Positions 37,450 to 45,809 of a DNA stretch of 64,000 nucleotides are shown in pieces. This DNA comes from Actinokineospora alba (GTDB lineage: Bacteria; Actinomycetota; Actinomycetes; Mycobacteriales; Pseudonocardiaceae): positions 6,076,001 to 6,140,000 of the forward strand of contig NZ_SNXU01000001.1 of assembly GCF_004362515.1 (NCBI RefSeq), given 5' to 3'. Every line of letters starts with the position of its first letter. The stretch's first letter is position 1. A program made the position numbers and the translations under genes. The notes under the pieces were generated by a model that worked only from the letters and a program-made list of their open reading frames with translations, was not told where the DNA came from and did no database searches.

Positions 37450-38016
37450 ATGGCAGTGCAGGCGGGCGCGGGCAGACGTGAGGGAATCGTCGCGGCGCTC
37501 AACGGGAAGTACCACAAGGCAGCCCTGATCGGGTTCGCGGTGATCGTCATCGGTCACTGGGCCGAGCATCTCGTCCAGGCGTGGCAGATCTTCGTCCTCG
37601 GCTGGCCCCGGCCGAAGTCGCTCGGGCTGGTCGGGCACTACGTCCCGTGGCTGTTCACCTCCGAGTGGATGCACTACGGCTACGCGGTGGTGATGCTCAT
37701 CGGGTTCGTTGTGCTGCGCCACGGCTTCACCGGCCGCTCGCGCACTTGGTGGCTGGCGGCGATGTGGATCCAGGTGTGGCACCACTTCGAACACCTGCTG
37801 CTGCTCGTGCAGGCGCTGACCGGCTCGAACCTGCTCGGCGAGGCGAAGCCGACGAGCATCGTGCAGCTCATCGCGCCCCGGGTGGAACTGCACCTGTTCT
37901 ACAACCTCGTCGTGTTCGTCCCGATGGTGGTGGCGATGATCGCGCACCTGCGGCCTCGCGTGGAGGAACGTGCCGAGATGGTGTGCTCGTGCGCCGCACC
38001 GGTGCCGGTCGGATGA
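37450..38016 (+). CDS. His-rich integral membrane protein, possibly DUF6008
   Basis: A 188-residue protein with about four membrane helices. Histidines cluster in or near them: VIGHWAEHLVQAW, WMHYGYAV, WIQVWHHFEHLLLL and VELHLFYN. That pattern could hold heme or a metal, but no known motif fits. The GTG at 37447 directly precedes ATG 37450, and AGAGAGG is correctly spaced for the ATG. It overlaps the next gene by four bases. I associate it from memory with the DUF6008 membrane proteins of natural-product clusters. Confidence 0.7.
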   Translation: MAVQAGAGRREGIVAALNGKYHKAALIGFAVIVIGHWAEHLVQAWQIFVLGWPRPKSLGLVGHYVPWLFTSEWMHYGYAVVMLIGFVVLRHGFTGRSRTWWLAAMWIQVWHHFEHLLLLVQALTGSNLLGEAKPTSIVQLIAPRVELHLFYNLVVFVPMVVAMIAHLRPRVEERAEMVCSCAAPVPVG

Positions 38017-38747
38017 CGCGGGGGGTGGGTCGTCCGGGTGGGTGGTCCACCCCTGGCTCCCGGCCACACCGCACGACCGGGCGGGCCCGCACCACCGCGC
38101 ACCCGGTCCTGCGCCGGGTGGCGCGGCCGTTCGCCGTCCTTCCGCTCGTCGCGCTGCTGCTCGTCGCCGGGGCGGTGCCCGCGGTGGCGCAGCAGCACGG
38201 GCACACGCTGTCCGTGCCGGTCGCGTTCGGGCCGCTGGCACTGAAGGTCGCGCTGTTCTACGCCGTTCCCGCGGTCGCCGGATTCGCTTTGCTGCGCGGG
38301 TTTCTCGAGCGGCCGAGCAAGTACACCGCCGCCTTCGTCTGCGGCAGCGCCGCGCTCGGAGTGGTGCTCGAACTGATGCTCGCGGGCAGGCTCGAGGTGA
38401 CCAACCGGATCGTCTTCGTCGCCTTCGTGGCGGGCTGCCTCCCGGTCTTGCTCACCCTCGCGCCCGTGTCCGGGAACTTGGCCGCCGCCGCCCGCCGGAC
38501 GGCGCCGTACGTCCTGGCCGTCGCGTCGGTCGCCGCCGTCCTCCACTTCGCCAAGGCGTGGCTGGGCGCGGGACTGCCCGCGACCCTCCACAGCGGCGTG
38601 ATCTTGGCGCTGGCGGGCCTGGCGTGGCTGCCGCTGGTCGGGTGCAGGCGCCGCGCCGCCCGGTTCACCGTGCACGCGGGTTCGGCGCTGGTGGCCACCG
38701 CGCTGCTGGCGGCCACCGCCCAGGCCACGGTCGCCGTCGGGTTCTGA
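38013..38747 (+). CDS. Membrane protein, possibly DUF6239 (natural-product associated)
   Basis: A 244-residue membrane protein. A basic N-terminal tail (about 35 residues) precedes a signal-like helix ending AVPAVAQQHGHTLSVPV, then about five more hydrophobic segments. ATG 38013 overlaps the previous stop (ATGA), so the two proteins are made together and probably work together. The order resembles copper-handling or redox membrane pairs, but no metal motif is certain. I match it tentatively to DUF6239. Confidence 0.65.
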   Translation: MTRGVGRPGGWSTPGSRPHRTTGRARTTAHPVLRRVARPFAVLPLVALLLVAGAVPAVAQQHGHTLSVPVAFGPLALKVALFYAVPAVAGFALLRGFLERPSKYTAAFVCGSAALGVVLELMLAGRLEVTNRIVFVAFVAGCLPVLLTLAPVSGNLAAAARRTAPYVLAVASVAAVLHFAKAWLGAGLPATLHSGVILALAGLAWLPLVGCRRRAARFTVHAGSALVATALLAATAQATVAVGF

Positions 38748-38957
38748 CACCGCACGGCGGCCGGTGTCACGAGACTTTGCTTGTTTGCCCACGTTTTGGG
38801 GAGGAACGCCATGGGAGCCATGCACGCAGCGACCGACCAGGTCGAGTCCGGGGTCGGGACACTCGACCCCCCTATCCTCCCGCATGCCCCAACCCCTATC
38901 GCGTCCGCTGAAGCGGACAACAGTGGTACAAACAACTATGGCGTGGGCGGGCGAAGG

Positions 38958-39575
38958 ATGCGTGGAGACGTGATCAGAGTATTGATTGCCGAGGACATGC
39001 ACATGGTCAGAGGCGCGCTGGTCGCGCTGCTGAACTTGGAACAGGATGTCGATGTCGTCGCCGAGGTGGCCTCGGGCGACGACATCCTTTCGTCGGCACG
39101 GAAATCGCAGGCCGATGTGGCGGTGATCGACATCGATCTGCCGGGCAAGGACGGCCTCACCGCGGCCACCGAGTTGCACGAACACCTTCCGGAATGCCGC
39201 ACCCTGATCCTCACCAGCCTCGGCAGGCCCGGCACCCTCCGACGGGCCTTGGCGGCCAAGGTGGGCGGCTTCATCCTCAAGGACGCCCCCGCCGACAAAC
39301 TCGCCAACGCCATCCGCGGCGTCGCCGCGGGGCGGCGGGTCGTGGACGGCGACCTGGCCCTCGCGGCCTGGGACGGCGCCGACTGCCCCCTGACGGGCCG
39401 CGAGATCGAGGTGCTGCAGATGGCGGCGGGCGGCGCGAACGCGGTGGACATCGCCACGCGCCTGTTCCTGTCGGCGGGCACGGTGCGGAACTACCTGACG
39501 ACCATCGTCACCAAGCTCAACGCCCGCAACCGGGTGGACGCGATCCGGATAGCCACGGAGTCCGGCTGGCTGTAG
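38958..39575 (+). CDS. NarL/LuxR-type response regulator
   Basis: A 205-residue regulator with a receiver (IRVLIAEDMHMVRGALVALL, phospho-acceptor Asp in VAVIDIDLPGKDG, Lys in GGFILKDAPADKL) and a C-terminal LuxR helix-turn-helix (LTGREIEVLQMAAGGANAVDIA...SAGTVRNYL). The start is either ATG 38958 or GTG 38970; neither has an ideal ribosome site. It converges on the two double kinases with 21 bases between stops. Those HisKA_3-type kinases normally pair with NarL-type regulators, so it is their likely partner. Confidence 0.9.
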   Translation: MRGDVIRVLIAEDMHMVRGALVALLNLEQDVDVVAEVASGDDILSSARKSQADVAVIDIDLPGKDGLTAATELHEHLPECRTLILTSLGRPGTLRRALAAKVGGFILKDAPADKLANAIRGVAAGRRVVDGDLALAAWDGADCPLTGREIEVLQMAAGGANAVDIATRLFLSAGTVRNYLTTIVTKLNARNRVDAIRIATESGWL

Positions 39576-39596
39576 CAGCGGCGACGGCAGACGCGG

Positions 39597-41888
39597 TCAA
39601 GCAGGAACCTCTGCCCTGAGCCGGAACATGCCGTCATCCCCGACCCCAGCCACAAGGTGCCCACCGACCACGGCCACCCGCTCGGTCAGGTTCCGGATCC
39701 CATTCCCCACACCCTCACGCGCGAACGGCACCGAAACCCCGTCGTTCACGATCTCCAACACCACCATGTCCGCGTGCCGCCGCACCGAGATCTCGCAATG
39801 CGCCCCGCGACTGTGCCGCAACACATTCGTCACCCCTTCGCGCAACACGGTCGCGAGCACGGTGCGGACCTCAGGCCGCAACTCCCCGTACCGCAGGTCC
39901 ATCCGCACATCGACGTTCGCCGCGGCCAGCACCGACTCGACCGAGCGCGATTCCTCGTTGAGCGACAGATCCCGGTAGCCGCCCGCCACCAGCCGGACGT
40001 CTGCCAGCGCCAGCCGGGCGATCGAGACGATCTCCCCCAGCTCCGCGACCACCCGAACCGGGTCCACCTTCATCGCCCGGTGCGCCAGCTCCGCCTTGAG
40101 CGTGATCGCCGACAGGCTCAACCCCAGCAGGTCGTGCAGGTCCCGCGCGAACCGCTGCCGCTCCCGGGTCACCGCCGCGCGCGCCAGGGCGCGCCGGGCC
40201 GCGCGCAGCTCCGAGACCGACCCCGCCATCCACGTGAGCCCGTAGGTGACCAGCCCGGTGATCACCGTGGCGGTCACGGCGAGGATCACGTCGATCAGCT
40301 CGGAAGACCCCTGCGCCCAAGGGACACTGGCCACCACCGCGCCGAACCCGAGCCACCCCATCGCGGGCCGGAACACCAGCAGCGCGGTCCCCGCGAGCAA
40401 CCCCGGCACGCTGGCCCACGCGTGCGGGAACACCGCGAGCGGCAGGTACACCAGCATCGCCTGGACGGCGACCACGACATACCGTGAGGGCGAACCGATG
40501 CGCACGCCCGGCCTGCTCACCCAGAGCAGCTGCAGGGCGACCAGCGCCAGCAGGCATCCCGCGCCGAACCACAGCACGACCGGATCCCGTGTCAGGTAAA
40601 GCAAATGGAGCATCGCCGCGCACCCGAAGCCGACGAACACCACGTTCATCAGACCGGTGGCGAGCAGCGTGGCGTAGCGCGGGCCTTCCTCGATCTCGTC
40701 GGACGCCGCCGCGTGCTCCACCCGCGAGCCCACCGGGATCGCCAGGTGCAGACCGAACCGGCCGTCGGGGTCCGGCCCCTCGGTGAGCGACCCGCCCAGC
40801 GCGCGGACGCGGTCGGCCAGACTGTCCAGTCCCCCGTCGAAGGAACTGTCCTCGGTGGCGCAGCGGCCGGTGACCCCGTCGTCGACGATGTCGAGCGCGA
40901 GGGTCCGACCGGCCTGGCGCATGGTGATGTCGCACCGGGCGACACTCGTGTGGTGCAGGACGTTGGCCACCCCGGCGCGGAGCACGGCGACGACGACGGA
41001 GCGGATGTGCGCGGGCAGCTCGCCGTGGTTGAGCTCCATCCGAACGTCCACATTGGACGCGGCGAGCAGCGCCTCGACCGTGCGGGACTCCTCGCGCAGC
41101 GACAGCTCCCGGTACCCGCTGGAGATCAGCCGCACGTCGGCCAGCGCGTGCCGGGCCACCACCAGGATCTCCCGCAGTTCCGCCCGGGCCTTGTCCGGGT
41201 CGGTGGTGAGCGCCGCGCTCGCGGCGGCGCTCTTGGGCCCGATGGCCGCGAGGCTCAGCCCGAGCAGGTCGTGCAGGTCGCGGGCGAACCGGGTGCGTTC
41301 CCGGGCGACCGCCACCTTCCCCAGCTCCGAGCGGGCCGCGTGCAGGTCGGTGATCAGCCCGGCCAGCCGGGTCAGCCCGAACACCTCCAGGGCCGCCACC
41401 AGGCCCCCCGCGACGATGTAGGCGACGTCGAGCACCGAGTGCGTCAGCATCTCCTGGGTCCGCGCGGTGACCACCAGGATGGCCACGAACGCGGTCACCG
41501 CCGCGGCGGGCGGCAACACCAGCAGCACCGTGCCCGCCAGCAGGCTGGGCAGCGCCACCCACGCCTGCCCGAACTGCTGCGCGGGGACGAAGACCAGGCA
41601 CGTCTGCGCCGCCAGCACCCAGTACGTGAGCGGGGACCGCGGCGGCCCGCCCGGCCTGCTGATGTAGCAGACCTGCAGTGCCAGCAGGATAAGCAGCGCG
41701 ACCGCGGCGAACAGCGCGACCGAGAACGCCGGCGCCGACTCCAGGACGTGCAGGAACGCCACCACACAGAGCCCGGAGTACACCGCGGCGACGATGGCGC
41801 GGGCGAGCAGGGGCGCGAGGAGCGGGCCGGATGCGAAGGGCGTGCCGTGCGGCCTCCACGGAGTGGAGCTAAGCCGGAACCAGCGCAC
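39597..41888 (-). CDS. Sensor histidine kinase with two complete kinase modules (second copy)
   Basis: A 763-residue membrane protein made of two copies of the same unit. Each unit is about five membrane helices, a HisKA_3 dimerisation helix (FARDLHDLLGLSL, His206 and His585) and a HATPase domain. Module 1 has an altered N-box (RAGVANVLHHT, lacking the usual Glu) and DIVDDGVTG. Module 2 has the canonical REGVTNVLRHS. The start GTG 41888 overlaps the preceding kinase gene by about 20 bases; no strong ribosome site exists, so expression is probably coupled. It is the last gene of the leftward TOMM series. The likely target is the convergent response regulator. Confidence 0.88.
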   Translation of the reverse strand: MRWFRLSSTPWRPHGTPFASGPLLAPLLARAIVAAVYSGLCVVAFLHVLESAPAFSVALFAAVALLILLALQVCYISRPGGPPRSPLTYWVLAAQTCLVFVPAQQFGQAWVALPSLLAGTVLLVLPPAAAVTAFVAILVVTARTQEMLTHSVLDVAYIVAGGLVAALEVFGLTRLAGLITDLHAARSELGKVAVARERTRFARDLHDLLGLSLAAIGPKSAAASAALTTDPDKARAELREILVVARHALADVRLISSGYRELSLREESRTVEALLAASNVDVRMELNHGELPAHIRSVVVAVLRAGVANVLHHTSVARCDITMRQAGRTLALDIVDDGVTGRCATEDSSFDGGLDSLADRVRALGGSLTEGPDPDGRFGLHLAIPVGSRVEHAAASDEIEEGPRYATLLATGLMNVVFVGFGCAAMLHLLYLTRDPVVLWFGAGCLLALVALQLLWVSRPGVRIGSPSRYVVVAVQAMLVYLPLAVFPHAWASVPGLLAGTALLVFRPAMGWLGFGAVVASVPWAQGSSELIDVILAVTATVITGLVTYGLTWMAGSVSELRAARRALARAAVTRERQRFARDLHDLLGLSLSAITLKAELAHRAMKVDPVRVVAELGEIVSIARLALADVRLVAGGYRDLSLNEESRSVESVLAAANVDVRMDLRYGELRPEVRTVLATVLREGVTNVLRHSRGAHCEISVRRHADMVVLEIVNDGVSVPFAREGVGNGIRNLTERVAVVGGHLVAGVGDDGMFRLRAEVPA

Positions 41889-44193
41889 GGAGCCGGAACG
41901 ATCCGTCTGAGTCCAGGCCGGCGGTGAGCCTGCCGCCCACCGTCGCGACCCGGTCGGAGAGGTTGCGGATGCCGCTGCCGCTGCCGGGACCGGAGTCGCC
42001 GACCCCGACACCGTCGTTGACGATCTCGAGTTCCACCATGTTGTCGTGCTGGCGCACGGTGATCTCGCACCGCGCGCCCCGGCTGTGCCGCAACACGTTG
42101 GTGACTCCCTCACGCAGCACCGTCGCCAGGACCGTGCGCACCTCGACCGGCAGCTCCCCGTAGTGCAGGTCCATCCGCACGTCGACGTCGGCCGCGGCCA
42201 GGACCGACTCCGCCGACCGTGACTCCTCGTTGAGGGAGAGGTCCCGGTAGCCGCTGGCGACGAGCCGGACGTCGGTGAGGGCGAGCCGGGAGATCTCCAC
42301 GATCTCCATCAGCTCGGTGGCCGCCCGGTCGGGGTCGGCCTTCATCAGCCGCTGCGTCAGCTCGGTCTTGAGGGTGATCGCGGACAGGCTCAGGCCGAGC
42401 AGGTCGTGCAGGTCGCGGGCGAACCGCATCCGCTCCTCGGCGACGGCGGCCTCCGCGAGCGTGCGCCGCGCCGCGCGCAGCTCCCACACCGACCGAGCCA
42501 TCAAGGTCAGGCCGTAGGTCACCAGGCCGGTGGTCATGGTGGCACCGACGTTGTAGGCGATGCTGAGCGCGTCGACGTGGAAGTCCGCCTGCGCGAACGG
42601 AACGCTGACCACCACGGCGACGAACCCGATCCAGGCCGCGACTGGACGCAGCACCAACAGGCAGGTCCCAGCGAGCATGCCGGGAACGCTGATCCAGGCG
42701 TGGGGAAAGAGCAGGGCGGGCACGTACACCATCGCGGCCTGGGCGGCGATCACCAGGTATCTCGTCGGAGAGGTGAACCGGGTTCCCGGTTTGCTGACGT
42801 AGAGCAACTGCAGCGCCGCCAGCCCCGCCATGCAGAGCCCGCTGACGGTGAGCACCACGGCGTCCCTGGTCAGGTACAACAAGTGCAGCAGCGCCGCGAG
42901 GGCCATCCCGGCGAACACGACGTTCATCAGCCCGGTGGCGAACAGCGAGGCGAAGCGCGGGATCTGCTCGACCTGGTGGTCGGGTTCGGCCTTGGCGTCG
43001 CCGTGCTCGCGGGAGACCGGAATGGTCAGGTGCAGGCCGAAGCGGCCGTCCGGGTCCGGTCCGACGACGAGTTCACCACCCAGCGCGGTCACCCGCTCGA
43101 CCACGTTCTCGAGGCCCGAGTCGGCGTCCGGGGTGAGCGGGCACATCCCGGTCATGCCGTCGTCGATGATGTCCAGGGTCACCGTCCGGCCCACCTGGCG
43201 CAGCACGATCTCGCACCGGGCCACCCCGGTGTGGTCCAGCACGTTCGCCACACCCGCGCGCAGCACTGAGACGATCAGCGAGCGGAGGTGCACCGGCAGC
43301 TCGCCGTGGTTCAGCTCCATCCGGACGTCGACGTTCGAGGCCGCGAGCAGCGACTCGACCGTGCGGGACTCCTCGTGCAGCGACATCTCCCGGTAGCCGC
43401 TGGCGATGAGCCGGACGTCGGCGAGCGCGTGCCGGGCGACGGCCAGGATCTCCCCGAGTTCCCGGCGCGAGCGTTCCGGGTCGGTGCGCAGCTCGCGTCG
43501 GGCGATCGCGCCCTTCGGGCCGATCGCGGCGAGGCTCAGGCCGAGCAGGTCGTGCAGGTCGCGGGCGAACCGGGTCCGCTCCCTGGCCACGGCCACCTTG
43601 CCGAGTTCGGCACGGGCCTGGTGCAGGTCGGCGATCAGCCCGCCGAGCCTGGTCAGGCCGTAGAGATACAGGGTCACGCCGACGAAGCCGACCGACAGAT
43701 ACGCGACGTCGAGCCACGATCCGGTGAGCAGCCACTGCTTGGACACGACGATCGCGATGATCGCGGTTACGGCCACCCAGGCGATCACGCGCGGCAACAC
43801 CAGCAACGTGGTAGCGGCCAGCAGCAGCGGCATCGGCAGCCACGGGTCACCGAATTCGGACAGCGGGACGAACGAGACGTAGGCCTGCACGGCGAGGGCC
43901 GCGTAGCCCACCGGGGACCGCGCCGAGTCCCCCGCCCGGTTGAAGTAGAACAGCTGCAGCGCGAAAATCACCAGCAGGTAGACCACAGCGCGGACCACGG
44001 TGCTCGCGCCGACCCCGGAGCTGGCGATCGGCAGGAAAGCGAACATCCCGAGCGAGCAGATCACCACCACGGTGATCCCGCGGGCGAACCGGGGGGCGAT
44101 CAGCGGCATCCGGTACGAATCGTCTTCGGCCCCCGACCCGACTGACCCTTTGGGGCCGCTGGGTAACTCTTCGTGCACGGCGACCGGGTGCAT
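41869..44193 (-). CDS. Sensor histidine kinase with two complete kinase modules (first copy)
   Basis: A 774-residue paralogue of the next gene with the same doubled layout. Membrane helices (36-180), HisKA_3 with His214 and HATPase end near residue 393; then further helices (418-570), HisKA_3 with His595 and HATPase to the end. Module 1 has the altered N-box RAGVANVLDHT and a weakened GLENVVERVTALGG region; module 2 has REGVTNVLRHS and NDGVGVGDSG. So module 1 may sense or regulate and module 2 catalyse. ATG 44193 has GAGGGGG upstream. It starts 62 bases after the SagB-like gene on the same strand. Confidence 0.9.
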   Translation of the reverse strand: MHPVAVHEELPSGPKGSVGSGAEDDSYRMPLIAPRFARGITVVVICSLGMFAFLPIASSGVGASTVVRAVVYLLVIFALQLFYFNRAGDSARSPVGYAALAVQAYVSFVPLSEFGDPWLPMPLLLAATTLLVLPRVIAWVAVTAIIAIVVSKQWLLTGSWLDVAYLSVGFVGVTLYLYGLTRLGGLIADLHQARAELGKVAVARERTRFARDLHDLLGLSLAAIGPKGAIARRELRTDPERSRRELGEILAVARHALADVRLIASGYREMSLHEESRTVESLLAASNVDVRMELNHGELPVHLRSLIVSVLRAGVANVLDHTGVARCEIVLRQVGRTVTLDIIDDGMTGMCPLTPDADSGLENVVERVTALGGELVVGPDPDGRFGLHLTIPVSREHGDAKAEPDHQVEQIPRFASLFATGLMNVVFAGMALAALLHLLYLTRDAVVLTVSGLCMAGLAALQLLYVSKPGTRFTSPTRYLVIAAQAAMVYVPALLFPHAWISVPGMLAGTCLLVLRPVAAWIGFVAVVVSVPFAQADFHVDALSIAYNVGATMTTGLVTYGLTLMARSVWELRAARRTLAEAAVAEERMRFARDLHDLLGLSLSAITLKTELTQRLMKADPDRAATELMEIVEISRLALTDVRLVASGYRDLSLNEESRSAESVLAAADVDVRMDLHYGELPVEVRTVLATVLREGVTNVLRHSRGARCEITVRQHDNMVELEIVNDGVGVGDSGPGSGSGIRNLSDRVATVGGRLTAGLDSDGSFRLRALVPA

Positions 44194-44255
44194 TGTGTCC
44201 CCCTCGTTGAGCTGGTTCGACCCGCGCCCCCACCCGAGCTCGATCGGTCCGCAGT

Positions 44256-45761
44256 CTAACGGCTTGGCGGGTGCCACTGTCTGTGTTCCGCCGTTTGCCG
44301 ACGGTATCCGAACGCGAACTCCCCTACTCCTATCTCGGCAGGCCACTCCAGCCGCAGCGCGCTGTCCACGACGTCGCCCGGGTCGATCGCGGGCACGCAC
44401 GCGGTGAGGCCCATCGCGGTCGCGGCGAGGCACAGTGTCTGCTGGAGCGCACCCACATGGGTGAGCGTGAGCGAGTACGCGATGCCGCCGTACATCCACG
44501 ACGACCGCTCGGCGCGCGCCGTCACCGTGATCATCGCCGGCGGCCGCTGTGTCGTTGCACTGCCGATCATCGCGTAGTCGAGGACTTCGTCGAGTTCACC
44601 CGCGTCGTCGTTGACCAGGGTGAGCGAATGCTCCCGCGGGTCGAAGTGGAAGATCCCGCGCGGCAGGCCGGTGCAGTTGTGCAGCAGCAGGTAGATCTCC
44701 AACTCGTAGAGGCCGTGGACGCTCAGGTAGGGGCGTTCGGAGATCTCGTAGGTCACCTCGCCGCCCGCCGAGGCGGACGAGACCGACCGCACCCGCGCGG
44801 CCCGGAAAAGCAGTTCGCCGACCTGCTCGGCGGTCACCGGCCGGTCGGAGAGCTCATGGCACAGCCGGGTGTTCTCGATGACCTCGGTCATCGTCGGGTC
44901 CGCGGCCATCAGCCGGGAGAGATCGGGGTGGAACAGCGGATACCGGACCCCGCCTGCCAGCTGTTTGACCAGCGGCGGCGGCGGCATCGTCTGCGCGGTC
45001 GGGAACAGCACCCCGGACAGGCCGCCGTAGCGGCCGAGCCGGGTGCGGGAGTGGAACAGCAGATCGTGGTGCGACCAGTTCACCAGCTTCGGGTCGGTGT
45101 CCTCGACGAACCGCGGAACGGTGGCCGTGGCGCCGTCGGCCCACTCACCGAGCAGCACGATGCCCGCCGCCGTCATGAACGAGACGATGTCGCCGACCAG
45201 CGCGGGCTCGAATCCCAGCGCGGTGGTCAGCGCGTCGACCGAGGTGGCGGCGCTGAGCCCGACCACGACGCGGGAGGCGATCCGCCGGTGCAGCACCACG
45301 CGGTAGTCCGCGAGCGGCGACTCGACGACGAGATCGCCGTCGGCCGTGCGCAGTGCCGCGAACCGTGAGAGCCGCACGGGCAGGGCGGTGTCCACATCGG
45401 CGAAGGCGAACCGGGCCGACCGTGCGATCGGGACCGCGGACAGCATCGGCCCCTCCCCGGTCCGCGTGCCCAGCGAGTGCACGACCGAGTCCGACAGACG
45501 CAGCAGGACCGACTCCAGCCGTGCCACGTCGGCCGGGGAGCCGTCGCGCGGGCCGAGCACGTTGTCCAGTGACACCGGACCCAGGCTCATCCTGCGCAGC
45601 GACTCCCACACCATCTCGCCGGCGTCATCGATCTTGGTCTCACCCCAGCGGGTGACCACGACCAGTCGATCGTCCTGTGGTTCGCCTTCCACGAGAACGT
45701 CTTCTCGCAGCGACCACAGCCGTATCCGGGGATCGGAACGGCGGCCGGGCTCGATGGGCAC
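44256..45761 (-). CDS. SagB-type FMN-dependent azoline dehydrogenase
   Basis: A 501-residue protein. The N-terminal 230 residues form a winged-helix-like/partner-binding part. The C-terminal nitroreductase fold shows SDRPVTAEQVGELLFRAARV, YLLLHNCTGLPRGIFHFDP, then SSWMYGGIAYSLTLTHVGALQQTLCLAATAMGL. SagB/McbC enzymes oxidise azolines, made by YcaO proteins, to thiazoles and oxazoles. The YcaO gene directly upstream (48 bases) confirms the role. I prefer GTG 45761, seven bases after GAGGAG, over GTG 45767, which would overlap the site. Confidence 0.92.
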   Translation of the reverse strand: MPIEPGRRSDPRIRLWSLREDVLVEGEPQDDRLVVVTRWGETKIDDAGEMVWESLRRMSLGPVSLDNVLGPRDGSPADVARLESVLLRLSDSVVHSLGTRTGEGPMLSAVPIARSARFAFADVDTALPVRLSRFAALRTADGDLVVESPLADYRVVLHRRIASRVVVGLSAATSVDALTTALGFEPALVGDIVSFMTAAGIVLLGEWADGATATVPRFVEDTDPKLVNWSHHDLLFHSRTRLGRYGGLSGVLFPTAQTMPPPPLVKQLAGGVRYPLFHPDLSRLMAADPTMTEVIENTRLCHELSDRPVTAEQVGELLFRAARVRSVSSASAGGEVTYEISERPYLSVHGLYELEIYLLLHNCTGLPRGIFHFDPREHSLTLVNDDAGELDEVLDYAMIGSATTQRPPAMITVTARAERSSWMYGGIAYSLTLTHVGALQQTLCLAATAMGLTACVPAIDPGDVVDSALRLEWPAEIGVGEFAFGYRRQTAEHRQWHPPSR

Positions 45762-45809
45762 GATCACACTCCTCGCACGCTGCTGGGGTGCAGCTTGCTT
45801 TGTCTGCTT

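Noticed and set aside
41888..42113. N-terminal extension of the second double kinase upstream of 41888
   Set aside because: These residues lie inside the coding end of the first kinase in another frame and are Arg/Ser/Thr-rich noise.
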